Positions 24,193-34,511 of a stretch of DNA of 64,000 nt are shown here, in pieces. The DNA is taken from positions 124,001 to 188,000 of the forward strand of contig NW_008805089.1 in NCBI RefSeq assembly GCF_000004825.1. Reading direction: 5' to 3'. Under the pieces are notes generated by a model that was not told where the DNA came from, made no database searches, and saw only the letters and a list, made by a program, of their open reading frames with translations. Within the stretch, counting starts at the first letter, position 1; each line of letters starts with the position of its first letter. The stretch comes from Heterostelium album PN500 (lineage: Eukaryota; Evosea; Eumycetozoa; Acytosteliales; Acytosteliaceae). The translations under genes were made by a program, and so were the position numbers.

Positions 24193-24224
24193 GGATCTTA
24201 ATCTTACAGCTGATCTAAGACGGC
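24193..24224 (-). pseudogene. degenerate tRNA-Phe relic
   Basis: Read on the minus strand from 24224, the sequence GCCGTCTTAGATCAGCTG matches the first 18 nt of the intact tRNA-Phe at 26108 with one mismatch. After a gap equal to the D-arm 3' half it continues TAAGATTAAGATC, close to the anticodon-arm sequence of that tRNA. The T-arm and 3' acceptor are not recognisable. It faces away from the retroelement block whose 3' tail starts about 60 bp upstream, mirroring the arrangement at the intact tRNA-Phe. Confidence 0.55.
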
Positions 24225-24281
24225 CTATTGATGTGAAGACTAAATTATAAAATTATTTGTATGCTTTATTATAAAATAAAA

Positions 24282-24283
<2 letters not shown>

Positions 24284-24317
<34 letters not shown>

Positions 24318-24774
24318 TATTCTCATATCTTGAAGAATACTCAAATGGATTTTATTTTTATTTGTTTATTTGCAGATGAGATGGGATGGCGTTGGAAAGT
24401 TCCAGGTTTGGAGGTGCCAGATGAGTTTGAAGTCGTCTAGCTTCTTCAGCCATTTTGATTGATATGCTTGAATGTTTGAGTTGTTTCGACCAAAGTCTTG
24501 TTTTGATTTTCTGATTAGTTTGTGGTATTCTAGTCTAACTAGTCTGTTAATGTTGTTGGTTGTTGCGTGATAGAAGGTGGTGGGTGTGATGGGGGAGTTG
24601 TGCGCGAGTTTGCAGTGAAGGATCTAGACCTGGTGTAGTACGATAGCAATAACGTTTTGGTGTAGCTCGTTTTTGCTTATCATCTTGAGGATGTCCAACT
24701 CCCAGTCGAGAGTTTCCCCTGTAAATTTGTGTAAGATCCGTTTTATGATAGGTTTGTAGGTGTTGAGTATTTTG
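24284..24774 (-). mobile_element. LINE copy A, 5'-truncated 3' end of ORF2
   Basis: Read on the minus strand: about 350 bp of the C-terminal ORF2 region, a short 3' UTR, a hairpin (AGTATTCT...AGAATACT) and a 30-nt A tail (T run 24284-24313 on the plus strand). It is a near copy of element B (25362-26070) but truncated earlier at its 5' end. An in-frame TAG replaces a Trp codon of copy B, so it is a dead copy. ATAAAACC precedes the T run and ATAAAACCAAC follows the 5' end, consistent with a target-site duplication. Confidence 0.8.
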
Positions 24775-24785
24775 CATAAAACCAA

Positions 24786-25356
24786 CTTTTTTTTTTTTTT
24801 TTTTTTTTGAAGTATTCAAATATCTTGAAGAATACTCAAAATGGATTTTATTGATTGGTTTGAGATGGTTTGGAACGGTTAATTGCTTAGTATTGAGATA
24901 GTTGAGATGGTTGAGATTGTTTGGATTGGCTTGGCTAATTTCTTAGCCTGAGATAGTTGAGATGGTTGAGATTGTTTGGATTGGTTAATTGCTTAGTATA
25001 TAGATGGTTGAGATGGTTTGAGATTGTTTGGGTTGGCTTTGCTAATTTCTTAGCTTGAGATAGTTATTTTGGCTTTGTTTGGGTTGGCTTGGCTAATTGT
25101 TTAGCCTGAGATGGTTTGAGATGGTTTGAGATGGTTTGGTTTGGCTAATTGCTTAGCCTGAGATGGTTATTTTGGATTTGATTGATCAGACACAGCACAG
25201 GTTTTGGTTTTGGTTCCATCGGTTCGGCGTTCTCGGTAAATGGGAAACTTTTCCTTGGTGTTCTTTTAGATTAGTAGGTGAATCTAAGAACTTTGGTCAT
25301 CCAATTGTTAATCTTGTTCTAACGGAGTGCAAGCGCGGGCATGTGGGTCTCCATAA
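24786..25356 (-). mobile_element. non-coding element M sharing the LINE 3' tail
   Basis: Begins (minus-strand 3' end) with a 20-nt T run and the same roughly 45-nt tail and hairpin as LINE copies A and B, but the rest is unrelated to ORF2. Next comes a degenerate tandem repeat (24855-25175) and then about 180 bp of GC-richer unique sequence (25176-25349). It is flanked by ATAAAACCAAC and ATAAAA. A non-autonomous partner borrowing the LINE tail is the simplest reading; a chimeric or rearranged LINE is the alternative. A plus-strand open frame inside it is not supported as a gene. Confidence 0.5.
24855..25175. repeat. minisatellite, about six degenerate 50-56 bp units
   Basis: Units are built from TTGAGATGG, GATTGTTTGGATTGG, CTTGGCTAATT and TTAGCCTGAGAT blocks in the same order, with point changes and small deletions between units. 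It lies inside element M, between the shared LINE tail and the unique head. Confidence 0.8.
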
Positions 25357-25361
25357 AATTT

Positions 25362-26070
25362 TTTTTATTTTTTTTTTTTATTTTAAAGTATTCTCATATC
25401 TTGAAGAATACTCAAATGGATTTTATTTTTATTTGTTTATTTGCTGATGAGGTGAGATGGCGTTGGGAAGTTCCAGGTTTGGTGGTTCCAGATGAGTTTG
25501 AAGTTATCTAGCTTCTTCAGCCATTTTGATTGATATGTTTGAATGTTTGAGTTGTTTCGACCAAAGTCTTGTTTTGATTTTCTGATTAGTTTGTGGTATT
25601 CTAGTTTAGCTAGTTTGTTAATGTTGTTGGTTGTTGCGTGATGGAAGGTGGTGGGTGTGATGAGGGAGTTGTGCGCGAGTTTGCAGTGAAGAATCCAGAC
25701 CTGGTGCAGTACGATAGCAATTACGTTTTGATGTAGCTCGTTTTTGCTTATCATCTTGAGGATGTCAAACTCCCAGTCGAGAGTTTCCCCGGTAAATATG
25801 TGTATGATCCGTTTTATGATGGGTTTGTAGGTGTTGAGTATTTTGCATTTAAAGAGGTGGTGCTCGGTGATCTTGATCGGTGGGAGACCTGTGAATACGA
25901 ATGGTAAGCAGTGTATACAGAAGGTGAGGTCGATCTTAGAGAGCGGTAGACATCTAGCGAAGAGTTTGAAGAGAGTGTCTCGCCCTTTTTGGTCTTTGAT
26001 CTTGGCTATGGTGGTGAAGGTGTCCGGAAGGGAGAATCCTTTGCTGATGAGGATTTCCTGTCCTTTTGTG
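25362..26070 (-). mobile_element. LINE copy B, 5'-truncated, C-terminal ORF2 open
   Basis: On the minus strand an uninterrupted frame of about 215 codons ends at TAA 25437-25439. It contains RDTLFKLFARCLPLSKIDL, then a CxxC...HHLFxC zinc-knuckle (FCIHCLPF ... EHHLFKC) and a helical C-terminus, the layout after the reverse transcriptase of L1-clade elements such as the Dictyostelium TRE family. The 3' UTR carries the AGTATTCT/AGAATACT hairpin and an A-rich tail (25362-25383). The 5' truncation lies about 38 bp upstream of tRNA-Phe. ATAAAA and ATAAAACCAAC flank it. Confidence 0.85.
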
Positions 26071-26107
26071 ATAAAACCAACACTTTGGAATAAGTTTAAT
26101 ATAAAAA

Positions 26108-26181
26108 GCCGTCTTAGCTCAGCTGGTAGTAGCGTAAGACTGAAGATCTTAAGGTCGTTGGTTCGATCCCGACAGATGGCA
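26108..26181 (+). tRNA. tRNA-Phe (GAA)
   Basis: Cloverleaf: acceptor GCCGTCT/AGATGGC, anticodon stem TAAGA/TCTTA with loop CTGAAGA (anticodon GAA), T arm GTTGG-TTCGATC-CCGAC, discriminator A as usual for Phe. A box TAGCTCAGCTGG and B box GGTTCGATCCC are intact. It is 74 nt because the D arm carries one extra base (GTAGTAGC where GTAGAGC would be usual), leaving three clean D-stem pairs. No intron. A T-rich stretch follows as terminator. Confidence 0.93.
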
Positions 26182-26638
26182 TTTCTCTTTATTTAAAACC
26201 TGTCCGCCTGCGGTAAATTCGGGCTATGGTGAAGATTAAAACTAAGAGAAAACATTTGTAAATTGATCGATGCCAACTACCACAAAGTCCAATCTTAACT
26301 TCACCTTCGCTAACTCTATCGCTCAAGAAGTCACAGTAGATTGCTCTGCCTCTTCATGGCTATTTTTTTTTTTTTTTTTTTGCAAAAAAAAGATTTGTTG
26401 ACTCATTGCAGGTATTGATATTATTTCTCACGTGAGAAATATTCAAGATTTTTAAATATACCTTTTTTTTTTTGCTACAGTTTGTTTAACAAACTTTGTT
26501 TCAAGCCTGTATATAAAAATCTATGATTTCTTTGATTAAAAATTTGAAGATCTGAAGATTTTTTTTCAATAAATTTCGCTCAAAAAAAAATTAAATAAAA
26601 CTGTCAGATCTGTTTTATTTTTATTTCTTTATTTAATA
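26182..26638. other. spacer with a coding-like fragment and a CACGTG palindrome
   Basis: At 26270 an ATG opens MPTTTKSNLNFTFANSIAQ with well-biased codons, continuing about 30 codons before a T run at 26364-26383. A good acceptor (ATTGCAG) follows at about 26411. No matching donor and frame give a convincing gene, so it may be a truncated copy or a very small gene. The perfect 20-bp palindrome centred on CACGTG is at 26422-26441. The FNIP gene promoter lies in the last 100 bp. Confidence 0.4.
26422..26441. promoter_or_regulatory. 20-bp perfect palindrome centred on CACGTG
   Basis: TATTTCTCACGTGAGAAATA is fully self-complementary and contains an E-box core. It lies about 200 bp upstream of the FNIP gene start. 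A second short inverted repeat (AGTTTGT TTA ACAAACT) follows at about 26480. Regulatory function is inferred only. Confidence 0.35.
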
Positions 26639-28410
26639 ATGAATAGTAATAATAATCATATATTTGTAAACTTATCACATGTTTTATTAAACAAGATAGT
26701 TGAATTCATACCAGATGCGATAGATAGATTATGTTTCAGTTTAACTTGTAAAAGATGGTTCGAAGATCGTGATAAATATCTTACTTTGGACAGAGAAGTG
26801 TTCTATAGCACATCGAAACAGTTGGATGAAATTAAAGATTTTCATCTTCATTCCTATAGGAAGCAATACGAAACAGTTCTAAAGAATCTCGATGATTGTG
26901 TATTATGTATTGGAGCTCCCACAAACATTTATGATGAATATGAATTTACATTTGACCATAGTATGTATATCAATTTTATATTCTAATCAAAATACATTTC
27001 TATTCTAATTTATTATTATTTTCAGAAAAAAATGATATAAAACAACTAAAAATTGATCCAGTTGTTTCAAAAATTAAATTCTTTTCAAACTGTAATGTGG
27101 AAACGATGTTAGCTGTTTATGACAAAGTGGTCAGCTCCAATGTTGTTGAATATGAAATTTGTTTCGATAAGAATTTGGCCGTTGGTTGTATACCAGCGAA
27201 TATCAAAGATGTTGTGTTTTTCATGTTCAGTAAGCGTTTGGAGAAAGGTTGGCTACCGGATTCATTGGAGCACCTTGTATTTGGAAATGGATATAATCAA
27301 CCCTTTGGCGTTGGTACTCTTCCTGCTTCTCTAACAGAACTACAGCTTGGAAGCTATACACATATTCTCTCGGCCGCTGTAATTCCAAAACAATTGGAAA
27401 GACTTCATTTCAACTTTCCCTATGAACTCAACCTACCGGCACTTCCCACCAGTATTGAAGCGCTTTACGGTATCTCTAACGTATCGTTTAGTAATATTCG
27501 ACAATTGAAATCACTACCGAATCTCAACAAACTCTTACTTTACATACGGCCATCGGGATACACTCTGAAACCAGATGATCTTCCAAAGACACTCGATACC
27601 ATCTATCTTGAGGCATTCGACTCTACTGAACCATATACACTGCTACCGGATGTCATTCCAACACCGGCAGCAGATTCCAACTATGAAGATCTGGATATAG
27701 GCGAATGTTTAAACGCGCTCGATCGAAGAATCATTCCTAGCTCCTGTACGATAGAGAACCTCGAAATTTGTTCTCGAATGAACACTGCTCAACCTCTCTC
27801 AGTTGGTCAATTACCATCGAAAGTTAAGAATCTTTCAATGGGAATTTATAATCATCCTTTGGTAGCGGGAGTGTTTCCTGAAGGCTTGGAAGAGCTGAAT
27901 CTCGGCGAAGTTTACAACCATGAAATCCCTGTTGGTTTGATTCCAAACACATTGAAAACACTGATTCTCAGTCAGGAATATACATTACCACTTCTCCCTC
28001 ATTCCATACCAGAATCAGTGACCGACATTGATTTATCAAACTATGATCAGACTCTAGCTGATAATGTACTTCCAACTTCACTTACAACTTTAAGAGTCGT
28101 TCATCAATTCCTTGTCAACAATCCACTACAAACAATGCCATCAACTCTCGAAACACTATTTGTATTAATTCCAAATTTGGATGATCAACATTATTATATT
28201 AGAAAACTTGACAACAAAACCAATCATTATCTAATGATTGCAGATGGTGGATTAGAAGGTGGAATCATTCATTTTGATATTCTAAATCAATTAATATTAA
28301 ATGATAAAGTTAATGATGATAATGATGATAATGATGATAATGATGATAATGATGTTGATGATGATAATGATGTTGATGATGATGATAATGATGATGATTC
28401 ATATGGGTGA
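26639..28410 (+). CDS. FNIP-repeat protein with F-box-like N-terminus
   Basis: Exons 26639-26960 and 27026-28410 give 568 aa. Residues 8-50 look like an F-box (LSHVLLNKIVEFIPDAIDRL then LTCKRWF). The body is a series of FNIP-type units of about 22 residues (LPDSLEHLVFGNGYNQPFG, LPASLTELQLGSYTH, IPKQLERLHFNF, VFPEGLEELNLGEVYNHEIP, IPNTLKTLILSQEYTLPL), the large LRR-related family expanded in dictyostelids. The last 35 residues are almost only Asp/Asn (GATAATGAT repeats). If the F-box is real it would be an SCF substrate adaptor; target unknown. Confidence 0.88.
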
Positions 28411-28552
28411 TGATGATTCAGAAGATTCAGACGAATAAAGTAATAATAAATAGTTAGCTTTATAGAAATTTTTTTTTTTTAATGTTTATTTTTTTTTTAG
28501 TTTATTTAAAGTTTCTTTTTTATACTGATTATGATTATTTATTATTGTATTA

Positions 28553-31500
28553 TTAATTTTTTTGAATTCTTTGTTGAAGTTGTAAAATAAATTCATAGTA
28601 GGATCCACCTTCTAGTGTACGATCTTCAATCAATAGTGAGGTGAACTCTGGGTTAAGTTGTCTGTCGTTGGATTTCACCAAAATGATTCGCTGATACTCA
28701 GAGTAGTTGGCTCTTGCCATTTCAATAACTTTGCGTGCGTATCTCGATTGTTCGTTGTCAAAGATCGACAGACCTTGGAATGTCATTGGATCGAGCGATG
28801 CGAAATCACAGCCAAACACATCAAAGACGGTCTGAGGTGGACATGCCTCGCCAACATACATATAGATGGCGAATCCATTCACCAAAATAAAGATGCCGGC
28901 TCTTGACAGTTGGTCGGACGATAGTTTCAGAGTGGTCGGTACAATTGAGGTGCTTGGCAACGGCTCGCCAGTGGTCTGGTCGGTCTGTTGCGCGGTTCTG
29001 AGCAACGAGTAGAATTGTGGGTAGAAAAAGTTGAGACAACTGGTGAGATCGACCACCTTCATGCGATGCATAAAGTAAGCACGGATATCGGGGTTCGTCG
29101 CTTTCGAGGTGAACACGATATTCTTGACCATGGCGACAACGTACAATGGCAGATGCTTGAGTGACTCGGGCAACAGCAACTTGGGTGTCTGTGGTGAGAG
29201 TGTCACCGACGACGACGACGCTGCTCCCGACGACAAAGTCGACTTGTAAGCAGTGAGAATATCGACACACTTGTTGGCGATCGCTTCACGTGCGTCCGAT
29301 AACGAGCTAGCCAACGCTTTATCGATGGCCATCTTTGAAATTAAACTAGTGACCACAGCGATATCAGCGTATTTGAACAACTCTGGGAAGGTATGCACAA
29401 CGGGAACGCTAACAGTCAGCACACGCACACGTCTCTCACCACAGGAGTGAGTGTACAACAGTGCCGTTTGGATAGCTACATACTTGGAGGTGATGGTATC
29501 AGAGATGCCCATCTGGAGAGTGAACGATTTGTCGGCGTCGACGGTTGGCAGTGAGAGCAAGTCCGACGACTTGAGGAAGTAGTTTCCGTGGTAGACATTC
29601 GTTGAGATGCCACGACTGGTACGCACACGCATCACACTCTCCCAACCGGTCGGACGTGTAAGCGTATGCATCAAGTTGGCAGCAAAAGTCTGGCCGTCAC
29701 GCGATGCAATGAACGCAGGGAAGTAGAACAACTCACCACCGGTGATCTGTGGCAAACACTGGAGCGAAGCAACATCGACGTAGCCAGTGGCAAACAAAAA
29801 CAGATCGACCGACAAGTGATGCGATGAACATGCCAAACCTAAATCCTTGTAGAAATCACCGGCATCCTGTGGTTGTAACAATTGAGTCTCCTTCTTGGTA
29901 CCCAAAACCGATTGGAACTCTCTAATCGGTAACTTACCGAACGGTCCTCTTGGAATATAACTTTGTAATACAACAATTTTACCACCTACTCCTTGCTACA
30001 TAAATACAATTAACATATTATTATTAATAAAAGGATTAATAATTAAACTAACTAATTATTATTACTTACACAAATTTGAAGAGCAGCTTTAAGTGCAGAA
30101 CCAAGACATGATTCAACTTTTTGAGTTTTTCTTTCCATTTGTTTGATTAGGTCTAAACATGAATCGATGATAGTACGTGATTCTTTGAGGTTAACCAAAA
30201 ACTCTTCGTATGGTGGAACAAAGATGTTATCCATTTCCGTTACGACGTACATCTTTGGTCTGCCAAAACTAGACTTTAAATTATAAAAATGTAATGAATC
30301 ATCAAAAGTCAAGATACCAATTCTTGCTCTAGAATCACCTGGCATATCTATAATAATAATAATCAATTTATATATAAGTTGATTTGTTACTTCATATGAA
30401 ATGTAAATGTTTTTTTTATAACTAATTAACTTACTATCTAAAGAAGCTTTAATAGATTCGATTGCACAGTTTAACATTCCCGAAACAATTGATTCATAAC
30501 AAACATCGATCACAAAGAAATAGGATGGTGGTTGTGGACCACGAATTGTGTATTCACTAGTAGCTAAAAACTCTGCACATCCTCTTACCAACTCTGGTCT
30601 TGTATTAATATCTGCACGTTTACCTGTTGTTAAATCGATTGGACTGAAATAATCTTGTGGTGCTGAAATAATTATAATAATATTAATAATAGTAGTAGTA
30701 TAACAAATGAATGTTAGTATAATTATGTTTCAAAAGATCATATTGTATTTGTTATTTATCAAACATACTATCATTAATCATATCACAGACGTTACATCTC
30801 CATCTACCACCACCGTCCATCCAACTGATGAATGGATTTATGTATGCACGACATCTCTTACATCTAACAATGGTAGATGAAATCACTGGAATTGGATTCT
30901 AAAATGAATGAATGATAGTGGAGAAAATGAATAATGTTATTATTATTGTTTTGTTTTGTTTGTTTTGTTTGTTTGTTATTACTTACAGCTTCATCATTAG
31001 CAAATGGATGAATGGTACAACCAAGTGGAATATGAATCTTTGAGAGAGTGGATGCTTGGTGTGGAATTGCATTCATTGACATTCTCATATATGACTTTGG
31101 ACAGAGATTCTCTGGTGTTGGTACAACTTGTTCAGTGTATTGGTGTGATGGTGTTGGTGCTTGATGATATGGAACATTGCTTACTGGTTGTGTTGCCATT
31201 TGCATTGGATTTGGCATTGGTTGTATATTATTATATTGTTGTTGTTGTTGATATTGTTGTGGTTGTTGATATTGTTGTTGTTGTGGATATGCTTGTTGAT
31301 ATCCTTGTACTGGTTGTTGCTGTTGTTGTTGTGGATATCCATATGGTTGTTGTTGTTGTTGTTGGGTAGTTGGTGGAATTGGATTAGATGCAACTGGATA
31401 GGTTGGTGTTGGATTTGAAACTGTTGTTGTTGTTGGTGGTGTTGGTGTTGGTGGCATTGTTGGATTCGAAGCAACTGGATATCCATATGGTTGCTGCTGC

Positions 31501-31997
31501 TGTTGTGTAGTTGGTGGCATTGGATTCGATGCAACTGGATAGGTAGTTGGTGATGTTGGATAACCAGTTGGTTGTGGATTGGATGGTGTTGTTGTTGTTG
31601 TTGTTGGATATTGATGATTACTACTATTATTGACATTGAGATTACCCATTGCATTACTCAACATTGCACTGTTATCTGCATCAACTACATACTGACGCTT
31701 TGATGTTGAAACTGTTGTTGGTGCTGCTGCTGCTGCTGTTGGTGTTGCTGCTACAGGTGGTGGTGCTGTTGGAGTATAATTATTGGTAGATGGTGGATAT
31801 GTTGTGTTGTTATTCTGTTGTTGTGGTGGTGGTGGCGAGATCATTTGAGTGGTCGGAGGTGTTGGTTGACCTACTCCGTATGAAGAGTAACCAGTTGGTT
31901 GTGCCAAACTAACTTGACCTACTTGTGGTGGTTGATTATGTTGATACTGTTGTTGTTGCTGCTGCATTGGCATCGGTGGAAATCCACCACCTTGCAT

Positions 31998-32031
<34 letters not shown>

Positions 32032-32081
32032 TGTTGAACCAACATATTGTTTGGATCTGTAGGATATACTCTTTTCGACAT
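28553..32081 (-). CDS. sec24: COPII coat subunit Sec24
   Basis: Five exons (32081-30987, 30898-30769, 30662-30435, 30347-30070, 29995-28553) give 1057 aa, the usual Sec24 size. The first 330 residues are Gln/Pro/Thr-rich. Exon 2 holds the zinc finger (VRCKRCRAYI ... RWRCNVCDM). Next come the trunk domain (PPSYFFVIDVCYESIVSGML, ARIGILTFDDSLHFYNL, VGGKIVVLQSYIPRGPFGKL), beta-sandwich, helical region and C-terminal gelsolin-like domain (GIFILVNGFAIYMYVGEACP). Sec24 selects cargo at ER exit sites with Sec23 and Sar1. The five-exon structure is richer than in the neighbours. Confidence 0.95.
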
Positions 32082-32986
32082 GTTTGATTATCCTTTTTTG
32101 TTTTTTTTTATTTACAATAAATATATTTATATTTATAAATTAAATTAAATTAAACTTATATAAATATAAATATAAATATAATAAATGTTTAAACTCAAAA
32201 ATAAAAAAAAGTACAACAATAGTTATTTTTTTTCTGATTGTGTTTTTTTTAAACTTTTTTTTTTTAGTTGATGTTTTTAACTTTTTGACTTTGGTTGACC
32301 TTTTTCGGTGAAGTTACAATTATTTTTTTAGATTGTTGTGAATTTCACTAAATATTTGGATATTATTGAAATAAGAATACAAAATATATAGGTTTATTAA
32401 ATTTAGTTTACTAACTTTCAACTAAAAAAAGTATTTAATTTTGTTTTAATGACTAATCAAAAATGTGCAACTTCAACACCTTGTAGTTTATTATTTTAAA
32501 TTGTGCAAAAAATAATTGTTTTTCATTTTTTTTTAGGGTCATAGTGAAATGAGTCATCACAAGCATTTAGGTGTTTATTTTCAAGAAGTTCGTTTTTTTT
32601 TTAAAAAAAAAAACTTTTTTTAATTTTATTTTTTTTTCTTTTAAACAAAAGTTGTAAATTAAAGATTATTTTAAATTGGTAATGGAAGCGAATTCATTCG
32701 AATATGCTCATGAAGTTTCTATCTATATTGAAAAACCAAGATTAAATCAAAGTATCGGTGACATCAGCCCTACTAATTTTCTAAGATCTTTTTTTTTTTT
32801 TTGATTTACCCAAAAATCTAAGGATTTTTTTATTTTAATCCTTAGATTTTTTTTATTTTGATCCTTAGGTTTTTGGGTCTAATAAAATCTTATTACTTCT
32901 TTATTTGAAGGTATGATAAAATGATCATTTTATTTTTTTTGTAAAACCAACTATTTGTAAATAAATTAAATATATTTTTTATATAA
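32082..32986. other. divergent intergenic region with nested inverted repeats
   Basis: About 900 bp between Sec24 and the two-TM gene, with long A/T runs. An inverted-repeat cluster at 32808-32878 is listed separately. No coding sequence seen. Confidence 0.5.
32808..32878. repeat. inverted-repeat cluster with two alternative hairpins
   Basis: Arm 1 ACCCAAAAATCTAAGGAT (32808-32825) pairs with ATCCTTAGGTTTTTGGGT (32861-32878) with one mismatch, and its inner part also pairs perfectly with ATCCTTAGATTTTT (32838-32851). Only one of the two hairpins can form at a time. It lies about 110 bp upstream of the next start codon. Confidence 0.7.
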
Positions 32987-34189
32987 ATGAATAAACAACA
33001 TCAACTTAGTATAACTAGACATAAAGTTCTAATATTTGTATTTATTATATTGTTTCTTGTATTTTTTGGTATTTCTTTATTTGCTTTATTTAAAGATTTA
33101 TTGCCATCAGTAAGATAGAGATATAAAATAATATAAATAAAAAAAACATTGAAATTAATTATTTTTTAAACAATGCAGATAAATAGAGCAAAACTATTTA
33201 CTGAAGGAACATGTACTGTAACTGGAAATAATATCGATGGACAATGTTCAACATATGAATGTGCTACTTATAATAGTGAAATCTGGTGGTATCCATATTG
33301 GGGACCGGTTTACTTCTTTCGTGATGTCAGTGGTGATGATTCCTCTTATAATAATGGTGAGTCCGATGGTGATTCCGATGTGACCGGTGCTTACAGTGAT
33401 GGTTATGATGGTGGCGGTGATGGTGATGGCACTTTCGATGATGGTGGAGGTGAAGATGACGGTGGAGGTGAAGACGACGGTGGTGATATCGGTGGAGAGA
33501 TCTCCATTGAAGGATTTGCAGAGCGAATCGATCCATTGGCGAATAGCAAATCAACAACCGGTGGATCGTTAGGTACCGCCGAAGTAAAATCTGTATCAAA
33601 CAAGTTAAGATCGAATTTGAAAGGAAAAGAACGAGCTGTTGATCAATGGAGTAGCTATTCAGAAGCAAATTGTGAAACAAACTATTGTTTTCAAGGTTAT
33701 AGTTATGTGGTGTTACAGGAATCCACTATACAACCCTATACTCTAATACCAGGATTATGGTCGAAAAATCTTGAATGGGTACAGTCATACACCGATAAAT
33801 ATACGACCAACGACACTTTTACTTGTTATTACATGAAGGATAATCCTCAGAATGTTATGTGGTTTAAACCTCCTGCATACGATAGGAAATCAATGATATT
33901 CTTTTGTATTCCTCTATCATTATCTGTCGTATCAGTAGGTTTCTTTTTCTTTTTCATTATTAGAATGAAAAGAGTGGATAATGAATATAATTCAAAGAAC
34001 AATGTAAAGACATCACCAAAAACACCATTATTAAAGGAACAAGCACAAACTCAACCAAAATTAAATCAACCAACAACTACAACTAAAAGCAATAGTGGTG
34101 CCACTTTGACAAATTCAAAATCAAATACCACTGCAACTCCTACTCCCAATCTACCCAAAAATCAAACAAAATCAGTGAATAATGTATAA
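32987..34189 (+). CDS. two-transmembrane extracellular-loop protein, unknown
   Basis: Exon 1 (32987-33109) begins MNKQHQLSITRHKVLIFVFI and supplies a first TM helix of about 22 residues; exon 2 is 33179-34189; total 377 aa. The large loop between the TM helices has paired cysteines (EGTCTVTG, QCSTYECATY, NCETNYCFQ, FTCYYM), a Gly/Asp-rich acidic stretch (about residues 90-155), and WWYPYWGPVYFF. The second TM (MIFFCIPLSLSVVSVGFFFF) is near residue 290, followed by a Lys/Thr/Pro/Asn-rich tail. Both ends should be cytoplasmic. This is the layout of BK-channel beta-type or other two-TM proteins, but no specific family is recognised. Confidence 0.75.
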
Positions 34190-34254
34190 TTATTGATAGA
34201 TTTTAGTTTTTTTATTATTAAATAAATTATACATATTTATACGCGCGCCCATTG

Positions 34255-34511
34255 TTAAAACATATAACATTTTTTAAAACTAGATTGTTGTTCTATTGGT
34301 GCATTATGAGGTGGCCATAATAATCTAGGCGGAGGTAACACTGGTAAACCTTTAGATTTTTTATCTAAAATTAAATTAAACATTTTAGTTTTAGAATTAA
34401 TTTTAATTTATTAAAAATCTTACCTATTCCATATATATAACCAATAAATATTGAAAAAATTAATAATATTATTGTTGTTAATACTAAAAATATATGATAT
34501 TTATTCGACAT
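34255..34511 (-). CDS. 65-aa single-TM protein, spliced
   Basis: Exon 1 34511-34424 (MSNKYHIFLVLTTIILLIFS, a TM helix) and exon 2 34364-34255 (KKSKGLPVLPPPRLLWPPHN, ending KKCYMF). The 59-nt intron has a GTAAGA donor and TTTTAG acceptor, and the codon split across it forms Asp. It sums exactly to 65 codons plus stop. Neither exon is long enough to stand out alone. A short N-terminus, one TM and a Pro-rich basic cytoplasmic tail suggest a small membrane adaptor. It converges on the two-TM gene with 65 bp between stops. Family not recognised. Confidence 0.65.

Noticed and set aside
24855-25175. Repeat array considered as CRISPR
   Set aside because: Degenerate contiguous units without unique spacers, in a eukaryote; it is a minisatellite.
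25163-25447. 94-codon plus-strand open frame inside element M
   Set aside because: It runs against the element, crosses the T run and enters the tail of copy B, so it is not one gene.
31004-32087. Several open frames antisense to the Sec24 Gln-rich region
   Set aside because: Shadows of CAA/CAG repeats; Leu/Val-rich antisense of poly-Q.
34281-34297. 17-nt identity TAGATTGTTGTTCTATT with 40070-40086
   Set aside because: Short, low-complexity and within coding sequence of the 65-aa gene; not enough for a shared element.
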